A DNA stretch of 64,000 bases, taken from the NCBI RefSeq assembly GCF_003047265.1, contig NZ_PZYY01000009.1:62001-126000 (forward strand). Direction: 5' to 3'. The notes under the pieces were generated by a model. It was not told the DNA's origin and searched no databases. It saw nothing but the letters and a program-made list of their open reading frames with translations. Positions 26,097-33,770 of this stretch are shown one piece after another. Source of the DNA: Nocardioides terrigena (GTDB taxonomy: Bacteria; Actinomycetota; Actinomycetes; Propionibacteriales; Nocardioidaceae). Positions within the stretch are counted from its first letter, which is position 1; each line of letters starts with the position of its first letter. The translations under genes were made by a program, and so were the position numbers.

Positions 26097-26738
26097 TCAG
26101 AACTCGTAGCCGAAGGCGTCGATGGCGTCGGCGAAGACCAGGCCGACGCGCTCGCGGGAGGCGTCGGAGTAGAGCTCGCGGTAGTGACCGGCGGGGCGGG
26201 CGTTGCCCTTGGCGCGGGGCAGGTCGGGGCCGCCGGGGAGGCCCAGGTGCTCCCAGACCTCGGCGAGCTCGGTGTCGAGGTGCTCGTAGCGCAGCACCCG
26301 GTCGGCGACGAGGCGACCGCGGATGCGGTACATCCGCCGGTTGTTGGCCAGCTGCTCGATCCACTCCTCCGCGACGTAGGTGTCGAAGTCGGGGAGCTCC
26401 TCGCGGTCCTTGTACTTCCAGTAGTAGAGCGAGACCACCGCGTCCCAGGGGTTCCGCTCGATCGCGAACTTGTAGTAGTCGCGCCACGCGTCCGGGCCGA
26501 GGGTGTCGCGCGCCAGCCGGGCGCTCATGTGGTTGAACGCCTTGCGCGGCAGCGGCGGCGACTGGAAGTTCTGCGGGCCGCGTCCCCCGGCGGCCGTGCG
26601 CAGCTCCTCGTCCTCGGGGCTGATGAGCGTGATCACGTCGTCCGGGCCGCAGACCTTGGACAACGCGATCTCGACGCTCGTGCCCGCCGTCTTGCGAGTC
26701 TTGAGGAAGATGAAGCGGTGGGCATGGGACGCGATCAC
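26097..26738 (-). CDS. Sulfotransferase family protein
   Basis: 213-residue PAPS-dependent sulfotransferase-like protein (Sulfotransfer_2 style). FIFLKTRKTAGTS (10-21) is the 5'-phosphosulfate loop and ERNPWDAVVSLYYW the 3'-phosphate-binding segment. The acceptor is unknown; small bacterial members modify surface glycans or lipids. Shorter than most, but both motifs are intact. TAGGGT six bases before the GTG supports a leaderless start. Probably co-transcribed with the CYTH-CHAD gene. Confidence 0.8.
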   Translation of the reverse strand: MIASHAHRFIFLKTRKTAGTSVEIALSKVCGPDDVITLISPEDEELRTAAGGRGPQNFQSPPLPRKAFNHMSARLARDTLGPDAWRDYYKFAIERNPWDAVVSLYYWKYKDREELPDFDTYVAEEWIEQLANNRRMYRIRGRLVADRVLRYEHLDTELAEVWEHLGLPGGPDLPRAKGNARPAGHYRELYSDASRERVGLVFADAIDAFGYEF

Positions 26739-26744
26739 GCCCCG

Positions 26745-26750
26745 ACCCTA
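26745..26750 (-). promoter_or_regulatory. -10 hexamer TAGGGT of the sulfotransferase gene
   Basis: Minus-strand TAGGGT ends six bases before the GTG at 26738, with no ribosome-binding site. Confidence 0.6.
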
Positions 26751-26777
26751 CCGGCGGGCCCGGCGACCCACGTTGGC

Positions 26778-26783
26778 TAGCGT
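26778..26783 (+). promoter_or_regulatory. -10 hexamer TAGCGT of the DUF2087 gene
   Basis: TAGCGT ends seven bases before the GTG at 26791. It faces the divergent TAGGGT at 26745-26750. Confidence 0.55.
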
Positions 26784-26790
26784 GAGGCAG

Positions 26791-27078
26791 GTGACGAGTC
26801 CTCTGGATCCCGCTGCGCAGCGGGTGGTGGCCAACTTCCTCGACGCCGACGGACGGCTGCGGACGATCCCGTCCAGGCGGGCCAAGCTGCTGGTGGTGCT
26901 CGACCACCTGGCCCAGTCCTTCGAGCTCGGGCGGACCTATCCCGAGTCCGAGGTCAACGAGATCCTCGCGCGGTCCCACCCGGACTTCGCGGCCCTGCGG
27001 CGCTACCTCGTGGAGGACCGGTTCCTCAGCCGCGAGGACGGCCACTACTGGCGCAGCGGCGGCACCGTCGATGTCTGA
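26791..27078 (+). CDS. DUF2087 domain protein
   Basis: 95-residue protein matching the DUF2087 pattern: ANFLDADGRLRTIPSRRAKLLVVLDHLA, then a FELGRTYPESEVNEILARSHPDFAALRRYLVEDRFLSRE winged-helix-like segment. In other proteins this domain follows an HTH; it is thought to be nucleic-acid-associated, but no function is established. Start GTG 26791 is set by the -10 hexamer. Overlaps the pentapeptide gene by eight bases, so the two are coupled. Confidence 0.8.
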   Translation: MTSPLDPAAQRVVANFLDADGRLRTIPSRRAKLLVVLDHLAQSFELGRTYPESEVNEILARSHPDFAALRRYLVEDRFLSREDGHYWRSGGTVDV

Positions 27079-27679
27079 GCCGCGGGTGGAGGCGGGACGG
27101 GAGTTCCGCGACGAGGACTGGTACGCCGAGGACCTGGGCGCCGCCCGCTTCACCGACTGCACCTTCACCGACGTGGACCTCAGCGAGTGCACCACCTCGG
27201 GCGCCGTCTTCGAGAGGTGCACCTTCCACGGGTGCCGGCTCAGCTCGTCGACCCACACCTCCACCGCGTTCGTGGCGTGCGACCTGCGCCGCACGAAGCT
27301 GTTCGACGTCACGCTGGACGGCTGCAAGCTGGTCGGCACCGTCTTCTCCGAGTGCGTCATGCGCCCCATGACGGTGCGCGGCGGGCAGTGGCAGGGCGTG
27401 ACCATCCGCGGCACCAACCTGGCCCGGCTGGACCTCTCCGGGGTGGACCTCCGCGAGGCGGACCTGTCGATGAGCGACCTCACCGGCGCCTCGCTGAAGG
27501 ACGCGAGGCTGGACCGCGCCACTCTCAGGGAGGCCACGCTGACCCAGGCCGACCTGCGAGGGGCGTCCCTCGACGGGGTCGACCTGGGCTCGGCCCGGCT
27601 GCGCCGGACGCGGCTGGACCTGTCCGGCGCGGTGCTGCTCGCGGAGCTGCACGGCGCCGAGGTCGACGTCAGCCCCTGA
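27071..27679 (+). CDS. Pentapeptide repeat protein
   Basis: 202 residues, mostly A(D/N)Lxx-type repeats forming a right-handed beta helix: examples are TDVDLSECTTSGAVFERCTF in the first half and LREADLSMSDLTGASLKDA in the second. Central Cys-rich turns replace some Leu positions. Homologues include MfpA/Qnr DNA mimics that protect gyrase from quinolones, but this one is not specifically recognisable as such. Translationally coupled to DUF2087; its 3' end overlaps the TetR gene by 11 bases. Confidence 0.85.
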   Translation: MSEPRVEAGREFRDEDWYAEDLGAARFTDCTFTDVDLSECTTSGAVFERCTFHGCRLSSSTHTSTAFVACDLRRTKLFDVTLDGCKLVGTVFSECVMRPMTVRGGQWQGVTIRGTNLARLDLSGVDLREADLSMSDLTGASLKDARLDRATLREATLTQADLRGASLDGVDLGSARLRRTRLDLSGAVLLAELHGAEVDVSP

Positions 27680-28247
27680 CGCGCCGTCCCGCCGGGGCAT
27701 GGGCGCCGAGGCCGTCGAGCACCAGCCCGAGCCCGACGTCGAAGTCGGACGCCCGGTCGCCGGCCGGGGGCCCGTCGATGGCGCCCGCGCTCTCGGCCTG
27801 GAGCGCGGTCTGCTCCTCGAAGGTGTGGCCGAAGACGAAGTGCAGCAGCGTCCGCGCGCCCACGCCCACCAGCGGATCGGTGAAGCCGGCCGTGGCGAGG
27901 ATCTCCTCGAGCTCGTCGGCCGGCGCCTGCGCACCCAGCCCGAAGGCGTAGACCGTGGGCACCAGGTCGGCGCCGTCGCGGTAGGCGAGCATCGCGTCGC
28001 GCAGCTCGTAGCAGGCCTCGACGAGCTGGTCGTCCCATGCGCCACCGGCCCGAGGGCGCCGCCCACGGGCCAGCACCTCGTCGGCGACCGCGGCGAGCAG
28101 GGCCTGCTTGCTGGGGAAGTGGTGGTAGATGGCGCTGGCCTGCAGACCGAGCTCGGAGCCGAGCCGGCGCATGGTCAGCGAGGCGAGCCCGTAGTCGTCG
28201 AGCACCTGCACGGCCCGCTCGACGATGTCCTCCCGGTGGTGGCGCAC
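27669..28247 (-). CDS. TetR-family regulator, candidate BioQ-type biotin repressor
   Basis: 192 residues from GTG 28247 (AAGGGGGGAACCC upstream). N-terminal TetR HTH: EDIVERAVQVLDDYGLASLTMRRLGSELGLQASAIYHHFPSKQALL split over residues 5-50. The C-terminal ligand domain is unassigned. It is divergent from bioYMN and the gap holds two 13-base boxes matching my memory of the BioQ operator (TGAAC-N3-GTTAC). Inference: a repressor of biotin uptake and of itself. BioQ in Corynebacterium needs no biotin ligase input; whether that holds here is untested. Confidence 0.75.
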   Translation of the reverse strand: MRHHREDIVERAVQVLDDYGLASLTMRRLGSELGLQASAIYHHFPSKQALLAAVADEVLARGRRPRAGGAWDDQLVEACYELRDAMLAYRDGADLVPTVYAFGLGAQAPADELEEILATAGFTDPLVGVGARTLLHFVFGHTFEEQTALQAESAGAIDGPPAGDRASDFDVGLGLVLDGLGAHAPAGRRVRG

Positions 28248-28280
28248 GGGTTCCCCCCTTGGTCCGGCGGTGAGACCGCA

Positions 28281-28309
28281 TTGACGTCGTTCGCGCGCCA
28301 CCCTAACCT
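28281..28309 (+). promoter_or_regulatory. bioYMN promoter, TTGACG-N17-TAACCT
   Basis: TTGACG at 28281-28286 and TAACCT at 28304-28309 are separated by exactly 17 bases, the best sigma-70-type promoter in the window. Transcription should begin near 28316, inside the palindrome that follows, leaving a leader of about 40 bases with GAAGGA before the bioY ATG. Confidence 0.75.
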
Positions 28310-28336
28310 GAACGCCGTTCAACTGACCACCGTTCA
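28309..28336. promoter_or_regulatory. Tandem operator boxes for the divergent TetR (BioQ-like)
   Basis: Two 13-base boxes 15 bases apart: TGAACGCCGTTCA (28309-28321, perfect 5-3-5 palindrome) and TGACCACCGTTCA (28324-28336, one mismatch). In addition ACCTGAACG (28306-28314) and CGTTCAGGT (28331-28339) form a larger inverted repeat. The first box overlaps the -10 and start point of bioY, so bound protein would block transcription. Confidence 0.75.
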
Positions 28337-28355
28337 GGTACGCGAAGGATCCCCC

Positions 28356-28967
28356 ATGCACCCACGTCGCACCGGCACCGACATCGCCCTGATCGCGGCC
28401 TTCGCCGCCCTCATCGCGGTCTGCGCCCTCCTCCCCGCACTCAAGGTGGGCGGCCCGGTGCCGATCACCCTCCAGACCTTCGCGGTGCTGCTCTCCGGCG
28501 CCGTCCTCGGCATGCGGCGCGGTTTCCTGGCCGTCCTGCTGTACGTCGTCGCCGGCGCCGCCGGACTGCCGATCTTCTCGGGAGGCGCGGCCGGCCTCGC
28601 CGTGCTGACCGGCCCCACGGCCGGCTACCTGCTGGGCTTCCCGCTGGCGGCGGGGATGTGCGGCTTCATCGTCGAGCGGCTCCCCCGCCGGTCGTTGGCC
28701 AGCGTGCCCACGATCTTCGCGGCCGGGCTGTTCAGCTCGGCGGTCTTCATCCACACCCTCGGCATGGCGGGCCTGGTCCTGCGGGCCGACATGACGTGGG
28801 CGCAGGCTTTTAACGTGGACAAGATCTTCTGGATCGGCGACGTCCTCAAGAACGTCGCGATGGCCTTCGTGGCCACCGCCGTGCACCGCGCCTTCCCCGA
28901 CCTCCTGGGTCGTCGCGACGACGAGGGCTCGACGCAGGAGCAGCCGGAGGGCACCCTCACCACGTGA
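28356..28967 (+). CDS. bioY: Biotin transporter BioY (ECF S component)
   Basis: Biotin-binding membrane subunit of an energy-coupling-factor importer. 203 residues, six predicted membrane helices (about 9-28, 35-52, 57-72, 83-105, 110-130, 150-172). Family signatures: GGPVPITLQTFAVLLSGAVLG and GPTAGYLLGFPLAAG. ATG with GAAGGA. First gene of a three-gene operon; the bioM start overlaps its stop. Confidence 0.95.
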   Translation: MHPRRTGTDIALIAAFAALIAVCALLPALKVGGPVPITLQTFAVLLSGAVLGMRRGFLAVLLYVVAGAAGLPIFSGGAAGLAVLTGPTAGYLLGFPLAAGMCGFIVERLPRRSLASVPTIFAAGLFSSAVFIHTLGMAGLVLRADMTWAQAFNVDKIFWIGDVLKNVAMAFVATAVHRAFPDLLGRRDDEGSTQEQPEGTLTT

Positions 28968-29653
28968 GTGCGATCTCCCTCGAGCAGGTCACCGTCCGGG
29001 TCCCGACCCACGACGGTGACCTGCTCGTCCTCCACGAGACGTCACTGTCCCTGACCGAGCAACGGATCGCGCTCGTCGGTCCCAATGGCTCCGGCAAGTC
29101 GACGCTCGCGCGCCTCGTCAACGGGCTGGTGACGCCGTCCACCGGGCGGGTGCTGGTCGACGATCTCGACGTCAGGCGGTCCGGCCGGGAGGTGCGTCGA
29201 CGGGTCGGCTTCATGTTCACCGACCCCGCCGCCCAGCTCGTGATGCCGACCGCGCGCGAGGACGTGGCGCTCTCGCTGCGGCGTACGCACCCCGACAAGG
29301 CCGACCGCATGGCCGCCGCCGACAAGGTCCTGGCCGACTTCGGCCTCGACGGCTTCGGCGACCGCAGCGTCCACGGGCTCTCGGGTGGCGAGCGCCAGCT
29401 CCTTGCCCTGGCCGGCGTGCTGGCGACGGAGCCGTCCGTGCTGGTGGCCGACGAGCCGACCACGCTGCTCGACCTGGGCAACAGCCGCCGCATCGGCGAC
29501 CTGCTGCTGTCGTTGCCCCAGCAGCTCGTGCTCGTGACGCACGACCTCGACCTGGCGGCGCGGTGCGACCGTGCGCTGCTGGTGCGCCACGGGCGGGTCG
29601 AGCAGGACGGCGCGGCCGACGACGTGGTCTCGCACTACCGGGCCACGGCGTGA
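28964..29653 (+). CDS. bioM: Biotin ECF transporter ATPase BioM
   Basis: 229-residue ABC ATPase of the CbiO/EcfA family. Walker A GPNGSGKST (about 40-48), a Q-loop in FTDPAAQLV, signature LSGGERQL, Walker B VLVADEPT, and H-loop LVTHDLD. GTG start overlaps the bioY TGA (GTGA). Supplies energy to BioY via BioN. Confidence 0.95.
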   Translation: MSAISLEQVTVRVPTHDGDLLVLHETSLSLTEQRIALVGPNGSGKSTLARLVNGLVTPSTGRVLVDDLDVRRSGREVRRRVGFMFTDPAAQLVMPTAREDVALSLRRTHPDKADRMAAADKVLADFGLDGFGDRSVHGLSGGERQLLALAGVLATEPSVLVADEPTTLLDLGNSRRIGDLLLSLPQQLVLVTHDLDLAARCDRALLVRHGRVEQDGAADDVVSHYRATA

Positions 29654-30264
29654 GCGCCGAGCTGCTCGGGATCTACCGCCCGGGCGACACGTTCCTGCAC
29701 CGGCGCCGCGCCGGGACCAAGCTGCTGGGCCTGATGGTCGCGAGCATCGTGGTCGTGGTCGTCCACGGCCCGGTCTCGGCCGTCGTCTTCGTGGCGGTGG
29801 CCCTGGGACTGCTGGCGTGGTCCGGCGCGCGGCTCGACGTGACGCTGCGGGCGATGCGGGGGCTGCTGGTCATGGCCGTCCTGCTCGGCGCCTGGACGGT
29901 GTGGCAGAGCGGGTGGCCCCGGTCGGTCGAGGTCGTGGGCGACCTGGTGGCGCTGCTCCTCCTCGCGACCACTCTCACCGTCACCACCCCGGTCGACGAG
30001 GTCATGGATGCCGTGGTCCACGGGCTGCGCCCGCTGCGGCCACTGGGGGTCGACCCGGAGCAGGTGGGGCTCGCATTCTCGCTCATGCTGCGCGCGATCC
30101 CCTCGACCCTCACCCTCGCCGGGGAGGCGCGGGACGCGGCCCTGGCCCGCGGGCTCGAGCGCTCACCCCGGGCCCGGTTGGTCCCCCTGGTCATCAGGGT
30201 GGTGGCCCGCGCCCGTGAGACCGGCGACGCGCTGCACGCCCGAGGCGTCGGCGACCAGCACTGA
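29650..30264 (+). CDS. bioN: Biotin ECF transporter T component BioN
   Basis: 204 residues, CbiQ/EcfT family membrane protein coupling BioM to BioY. GTG start overlaps the bioM stop (GTGA). Membrane segments fall at about 25-58, 70-90 and 95-112, and the two Ala-Arg-Gly coupling motifs (ALARGLERSPRAR and ALHARGVGDQH) are near the C-terminus, as expected. Last gene of the operon; a small GGCGT/ACGCC hairpin at 30283-30295 follows. Confidence 0.93.
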   Translation: MSAELLGIYRPGDTFLHRRRAGTKLLGLMVASIVVVVVHGPVSAVVFVAVALGLLAWSGARLDVTLRAMRGLLVMAVLLGAWTVWQSGWPRSVEVVGDLVALLLLATTLTVTTPVDEVMDAVVHGLRPLRPLGVDPEQVGLAFSLMLRAIPSTLTLAGEARDAALARGLERSPRARLVPLVIRVVARARETGDALHARGVGDQH

Positions 30265-30318
30265 AGCGCGACGAAGCACGACGGCGTCCGACGCCCCGGT
30301 GCCGGCACGCACACTCGC

Positions 30319-30705
30319 TCAGGACAACGGCTGGGTGAGGAACCACCGGTGCCCGGACGGGTCGCGGAAGACGGCCACCCTCCCCGCCGGTGGCGAGTCC
30401 TCGGGGCCCCGGTCGAGCGTCGTACCGGCCGCGCGCACGCGCTCGCACACCGCGTCGACGTCAGCGACCGTCAGGTGCAGCGTCACCGCCGCGCCACGAG
30501 CCGCATCGGGGGCCGCCACCCCGGAGGACTCGAACTCCTCGGACATCATCCAGCCCGCGCCGTCGACGGCCAGCTCGACGTGCCCGATGCGACCGTCGTC
30601 CATGACGATCGGCGGGTAGGTCACCTCGGCGCCCAGCACGTCTGCGTACCAGTCGATGGCGGCCCGCGCGTCGCGGACGCAGAGGTACGGCGTCAGCTCG
30701 CTCAC
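30319..30705 (-). CDS. VOC (glyoxalase/bleomycin-resistance) superfamily protein
   Basis: 128 residues from GTG 30705. A single VOC unit of PhnB style: LTPYLCVRDARAAIDWYADVLGAEV, GHVELAVDGAGWMMSEEF, then RDPSGHRWFLTQPL at the end with metal-type His/Glu positions. Function within the superfamily (lyase, dioxygenase, resistance) not predictable. Convergent with bioN, upstream of it the amidase gene on the same strand. Confidence 0.8.
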   Translation of the reverse strand: MSELTPYLCVRDARAAIDWYADVLGAEVTYPPIVMDDGRIGHVELAVDGAGWMMSEEFESSGVAAPDAARGAAVTLHLTVADVDAVCERVRAAGTTLDRGPEDSPPAGRVAVFRDPSGHRWFLTQPLS

Positions 30706-30748
30706 CGGACCAGCGGACCACGCCCCCGTCCTGCTGTCCACCGCTCGG

Positions 30749-32140
30749 TCACCAGCCCGGCGGTCGGAGGTGTGCCCACGGGCGGACCTCCTCGAGCTGG
30801 GCCGCGGCGGCGAGGAGCACGTGCTCCTCGGCCGGCCGGGCCGCCAGCATGACCCCGACGGGCAGCCCGTCGCCGGTCCGGTGCAGCGGCAGGGAGACGG
30901 CCGGCATGCCGGTGACGTTCCAGGCACTGGTCCACGGCGTGAACCGCTTCTGTGCCTCGAAGTCCGCGGCCGGGTCCGCGTCGTCGCGCAGGGCGCCGAC
31001 GAGCGGCGGCGGAGTCGCCAGGGTCGGGGTGAGCACCAGGTCGTACGGCGCCAGCGCGACGAGGGCGTCGGCGGCGTACTGGCGCATCCGGGCGATCGCG
31101 ATGCCGAACTCCGGACCGCTCACCGCGCGGCCCCGGTCGGCCAGCCAGCGGGTCAGGGGCCGGAGCAGGTGCTCGGTGCCGGCAGGAGGCTCGGCGAGGG
31201 CGGTCAGCACCGCCCAGCAGGTCTCGAAGGTGGCGACCGCCTCACGGGGAAGCGGGACCGGCACGTCCTCGACCTCGTGGCCCAGCCCGGAGAGCAGGGC
31301 GGACGTCGCCTCCCACGCCTCGACGCTGCTCGTGTCGACGTCGCTGTCGGTGATGACTGGTGTGATGAAGCGAGCGACCCGGAGACGCCCCGGGTCGCGG
31401 TCGCAGGCGTCGAGAAAACGGACCGGAGGAGGTGGGGCCCAGGAGGGATCACCGGGTCGCCGGCCTGCCAGCACGTCGAGCAGCGCGGCGGCGTCGCGCA
31501 CGGAGCGGGCGAGGGGCCCGGCGGTGGCCAGGCCGGTCGGGTCGCCGTACGCCGGGGCGGCACTGATCCGGCCGCGGGTGGGCTTGAGGCCGACGAGCCC
31601 GCAGCACGAGGCCGGGATGCGGATGGAGCCACCGCCGTCCGACCCCGGGGCCATGGGCACCAGCCCCGCCGCCACGGCTGCCGCCGCCCCACCGCTCGAC
31701 CCACCGGCCGTCCGGCTGGGGTCCCACGGCGTCACGGCGGGGGGCGCGACGTCGGGCTCGGTGTAGCAGGGCGAGCCGAACTCCGGGGTGTTCGTCTTGC
31801 CGAGGCTGGGCATGCCCGCCGCCTCGATCGTGAGCACCACGTTGTCGGACGCGTCCGGCACGTGCTCGGCGTAGGTCGCCGAGCCGAAGGTCGTGCGCAC
31901 GCCCGCGGTCGGGTGCAGGTCCTTGATGGCCGTCGGCACGCCCCACAGCGGGCCGGCGTCCGCAGGCCGGCGGCCCAGGTGCACGGCGTGCTCGCGCGCC
32001 CTCTCGGGGGTACGCGTGACGAACGCGCCGACGTGGTCGGCGCGCGCGAGGTAGTGCTCGACGAGCTCGAGCGGGGTGACCTCCCCCTGGCGGACGAGGT
32101 CACCCTGCTCGAGGGCGGTCAGGTCGTGGAGTGCGGCCAC
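30749..32140 (-). CDS. Amidase signature family hydrolase
   Basis: 463 residues. The Ser-cisSer-Lys triad of the amidase signature family is visible: Lys in VPTAIKDLHPTAG, the two serines in TAGGSSGGAAAAVAAG and DGGGSIRIPASCCGLVG. Closest relatives hydrolyse small amides; it is not GatA, because the rest of the tRNA amidotransferase is absent and no GatB/GatC genes adjoin. TACGGT lies seven bases before the GTG (leaderless). Confidence 0.9.
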   Translation of the reverse strand: MAALHDLTALEQGDLVRQGEVTPLELVEHYLARADHVGAFVTRTPERAREHAVHLGRRPADAGPLWGVPTAIKDLHPTAGVRTTFGSATYAEHVPDASDNVVLTIEAAGMPSLGKTNTPEFGSPCYTEPDVAPPAVTPWDPSRTAGGSSGGAAAAVAAGLVPMAPGSDGGGSIRIPASCCGLVGLKPTRGRISAAPAYGDPTGLATAGPLARSVRDAAALLDVLAGRRPGDPSWAPPPPVRFLDACDRDPGRLRVARFITPVITDSDVDTSSVEAWEATSALLSGLGHEVEDVPVPLPREAVATFETCWAVLTALAEPPAGTEHLLRPLTRWLADRGRAVSGPEFGIAIARMRQYAADALVALAPYDLVLTPTLATPPPLVGALRDDADPAADFEAQKRFTPWTSAWNVTGMPAVSLPLHRTGDGLPVGVMLAARPAEEHVLLAAAAQLEEVRPWAHLRPPGW

Positions 32141-32147
32141 GCAGGCG

Positions 32148-32153
32148 ACCGTA
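32148..32153 (-). promoter_or_regulatory. -10 hexamer TACGGT of the amidase gene
   Basis: Minus-strand TACGGT ends seven bases before the GTG at 32140, without a ribosome-binding site. It lies between the amidase gene and the end of the FMN reductase gene, so the amidase can be expressed alone. Confidence 0.55.
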
Positions 32154-32166
32154 CTCCCCCGTCAGG

Positions 32167-32712
32167 TCAGGCCGCGGCGTCGTCGCGGTAGGCCACCAGG
32201 TCGGCGACGGCGGCGCGGAACTTGGCCAGCACCTCGTCGTCGTTGAGGACGTCCACCTCGACGCCGGGCTGCGAGAGCACGACGGTCTCGATGACCTTGG
32301 CGCCGGCGATCGTCGCGGAGTGGCGGGCGTGCTCGTGCGACCACTTGCCGCCGTACGGCGTGGGTGTGGTGCCGACGGCCGCGAAGGGCTTGCCGACGAT
32401 GGCACCCGCGCCGTAGGGGCGCGAAAGCCAGTCGATCGCGTTGTTGAGCACGGCCGGCATGGTGCCGTTGTACTCCGGGGTGATGACGAGGACGCGGTCG
32501 GCGGCGGCGACCTGCTGGCGCAGGTTGACCGCGGCGGCCGGCGGGGTCTCGCCGTCGATCTCCTCGTTGTAGAACGGGATGGCACCGAGGCCCTCCGCGA
32601 TCTCGAGGGACACGCCCTCCGGGGCGGACGCCTGGAGCACCTCGGCGAGGCGGCGGTTGACGGAGTCGGCGCGGAGGCTGCCGACGAGGACGAGGACGCG
32701 GGTGTCAGTCAT
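32167..32712 (-). CDS. NAD(P)H-dependent FMN reductase
   Basis: 181-residue flavodoxin-fold reductase. VLVGSLRADSVNRRLAEVL (phosphate loop), then ITPEYNGTMPAVLNNAIDWLSRPYG, the flavin-binding signature. Likely a cytosolic FMN or quinone reductase involved in redox stress. Divergent from a TetR gene, with a palindrome between them that also lies just before this ATG. Confidence 0.9.
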   Translation of the reverse strand: MTDTRVLVLVGSLRADSVNRRLAEVLQASAPEGVSLEIAEGLGAIPFYNEEIDGETPPAAAVNLRQQVAAADRVLVITPEYNGTMPAVLNNAIDWLSRPYGAGAIVGKPFAAVGTTPTPYGGKWSHEHARHSATIAGAKVIETVVLSQPGVEVDVLNDDEVLAKFRAAVADLVAYRDDAAA

Positions 32713-32720
32713 GCAGGTCT

Positions 32721-32741
32721 AAACGGACCGCAGTCCGCTTT
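32721..32741. promoter_or_regulatory. TetR-type operator between FMN reductase and TetR genes
   Basis: CGGAC (32724-32728) and GTCCG (32733-32737) are separated by four bases; the symmetry extends through AA/TT to give a 21-base near-palindrome, the usual size of a TetR operator. It starts nine bases before the FMN reductase ATG, so binding should repress that gene. Confidence 0.65.
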
Positions 32742-32791
32742 CATTCCCCCACAACACAAGTATTTCACGGGACCCCTGTGGCGCTCCCCAC

Positions 32792-32797
32792 TAGCCT
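32792..32797 (+). promoter_or_regulatory. -10 hexamer TAGCCT of the TetR gene
   Basis: TAGCCT ends six bases before the GTG at 32804, consistent with leaderless transcription. Confidence 0.55.
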
Positions 32798-32803
32798 GAG
32801 CCC

Positions 32804-33391
32804 GTGCCGATCAGCCTCCCGATGGCGGACGGCCCGCCTCCCGAGCGGGCCGACGCCGCACGCAACCGCGAGAGCATCCTCGCCGCGGCGCTGCGGCTGG
32901 TGGAGACCCGGGGGGTCGACTGCGTCACGATGGACACGGTCGCCTCCGAGGCCGGCGTCGGCAAGGGCACGCTGTTCCGGCGGTTCGAGAGCCGGGAAGG
33001 GCTCATGGCCGCGGTGCTCAACACCTCGGAGACCCAGTGGCAGGCCTCGGTGATCAGCGGCCCGCCTCCCCTCGGACCCGGGGCCCCACCGATGGAGCGG
33101 CTGCTGGCCTTCGGGCACTCACGGCTGCACGCCAACCTCATGTCCGCCTCGCTCATCGAGGCGGCCGGCCGGGCGGGCCAGCGGTCGGTCGCGGCGATGT
33201 CCTTCGCCAACATGCACGTGCGCTACCTCCTCCGGGAGCTCGGCGTCGACGGCGACCTGCCCCTGCTGGCGACCGCCATCCTCGCTCCCCTCGAGCTGGT
33301 CGTGCTGGAGCAGCAGGTCGAGCGGGAGCGGATCCCCGTCGAGCGGCTGGAGGCGGCCTGGGACGACCTGGTGCGCCGGGTCGTGGGCTGA
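32804..33391 (+). CDS. TetR-family transcriptional regulator
   Basis: 195 residues from GTG 32804. HTH at about 18-62: RNRESILAAALRLVETRG, then CVTMDTVASEAGVGKGTLFRRFESREGL. The C-terminal domain is of the type with MERLLAFGHSRLHANLMSAS, common in actinobacterial TetR proteins of unknown ligand. Divergent from the FMN reductase gene with a good operator in between, so that gene is the probable target. Confidence 0.88.
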   Translation: MPISLPMADGPPPERADAARNRESILAAALRLVETRGVDCVTMDTVASEAGVGKGTLFRRFESREGLMAAVLNTSETQWQASVISGPPPLGPGAPPMERLLAFGHSRLHANLMSASLIEAAGRAGQRSVAAMSFANMHVRYLLRELGVDGDLPLLATAILAPLELVVLEQQVERERIPVERLEAAWDDLVRRVVG

Positions 33392-33399
33392 CGCAGCCC
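33385..33399. terminator. Small hairpin between convergent genes
   Basis: GGGCTG-ACG-CAGCCC covers the TetR stop and the end of the membrane protein gene. Six base pairs only; possibly a weak bidirectional terminator. Confidence 0.35.
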
Positions 33400-33761
33400 T
33401 AGCCCAGGGCGGAGGACGCGAGGATTGCGCCGAGCACCCAGATCGCGGTACCGACGGCCAGCCCGACCAGGGGCACCCACCAGGCGGAGCGTCGGCGAGC
33501 GATCCGGACCATGACCCACACCAGCGTGGCCAGGAAGACGACCGGCGGTGAGACTGCGCCCACCGCGGAGCCGAGGGCGAGCCGGCCGGTGTCGCACGGG
33601 TTGTCGCCGACGCAGCCGTCGTAGCCGACTCCGAAGAAGATCCCGAAGAACGACGCGATCGGCACCAGCACGGCGAGGCCGACCATGAGCAGCGCGGTCA
33701 CGGCGCGCTCGACCGTCGAGGTCTGGCGCGGGAGGTCGTCGTACGGCGCGGGCGCGGTCAC
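33399..33761 (-). CDS. Small membrane protein of unknown function
   Basis: 120 residues with three hydrophobic segments (about 19-47, 62-86, 93-116) and a short soluble N-terminus. Two cysteines (GCVGDNPCDTG) sit in the first extracytoplasmic loop. I recognise no family. GTG start; nine bases separate it from cimA upstream, so it is probably the last gene of the cimA transcript. Confidence 0.6.
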   Translation of the reverse strand: MTAPAPYDDLPRQTSTVERAVTALLMVGLAVLVPIASFFGIFFGVGYDGCVGDNPCDTGRLALGSAVGAVSPPVVFLATLVWVMVRIARRRSAWWVPLVGLAVGTAIWVLGAILASSALG

Positions 33762-33770
33762 CGCGCGAAC

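Noticed and set aside
27071..27679. Quinolone-resistance (MfpA/Qnr) protein
   Set aside because: The repeat type agrees, but many pentapeptide proteins have unrelated roles, and no gyrase-linked context or signature is visible.
26100..28281. Long upstream extension of the CYTH-CHAD frame (to 28281)
   Set aside because: It runs through three other well-supported genes; the true start at 26085 has a ribosome-binding site and the typical CYTH N-terminus.
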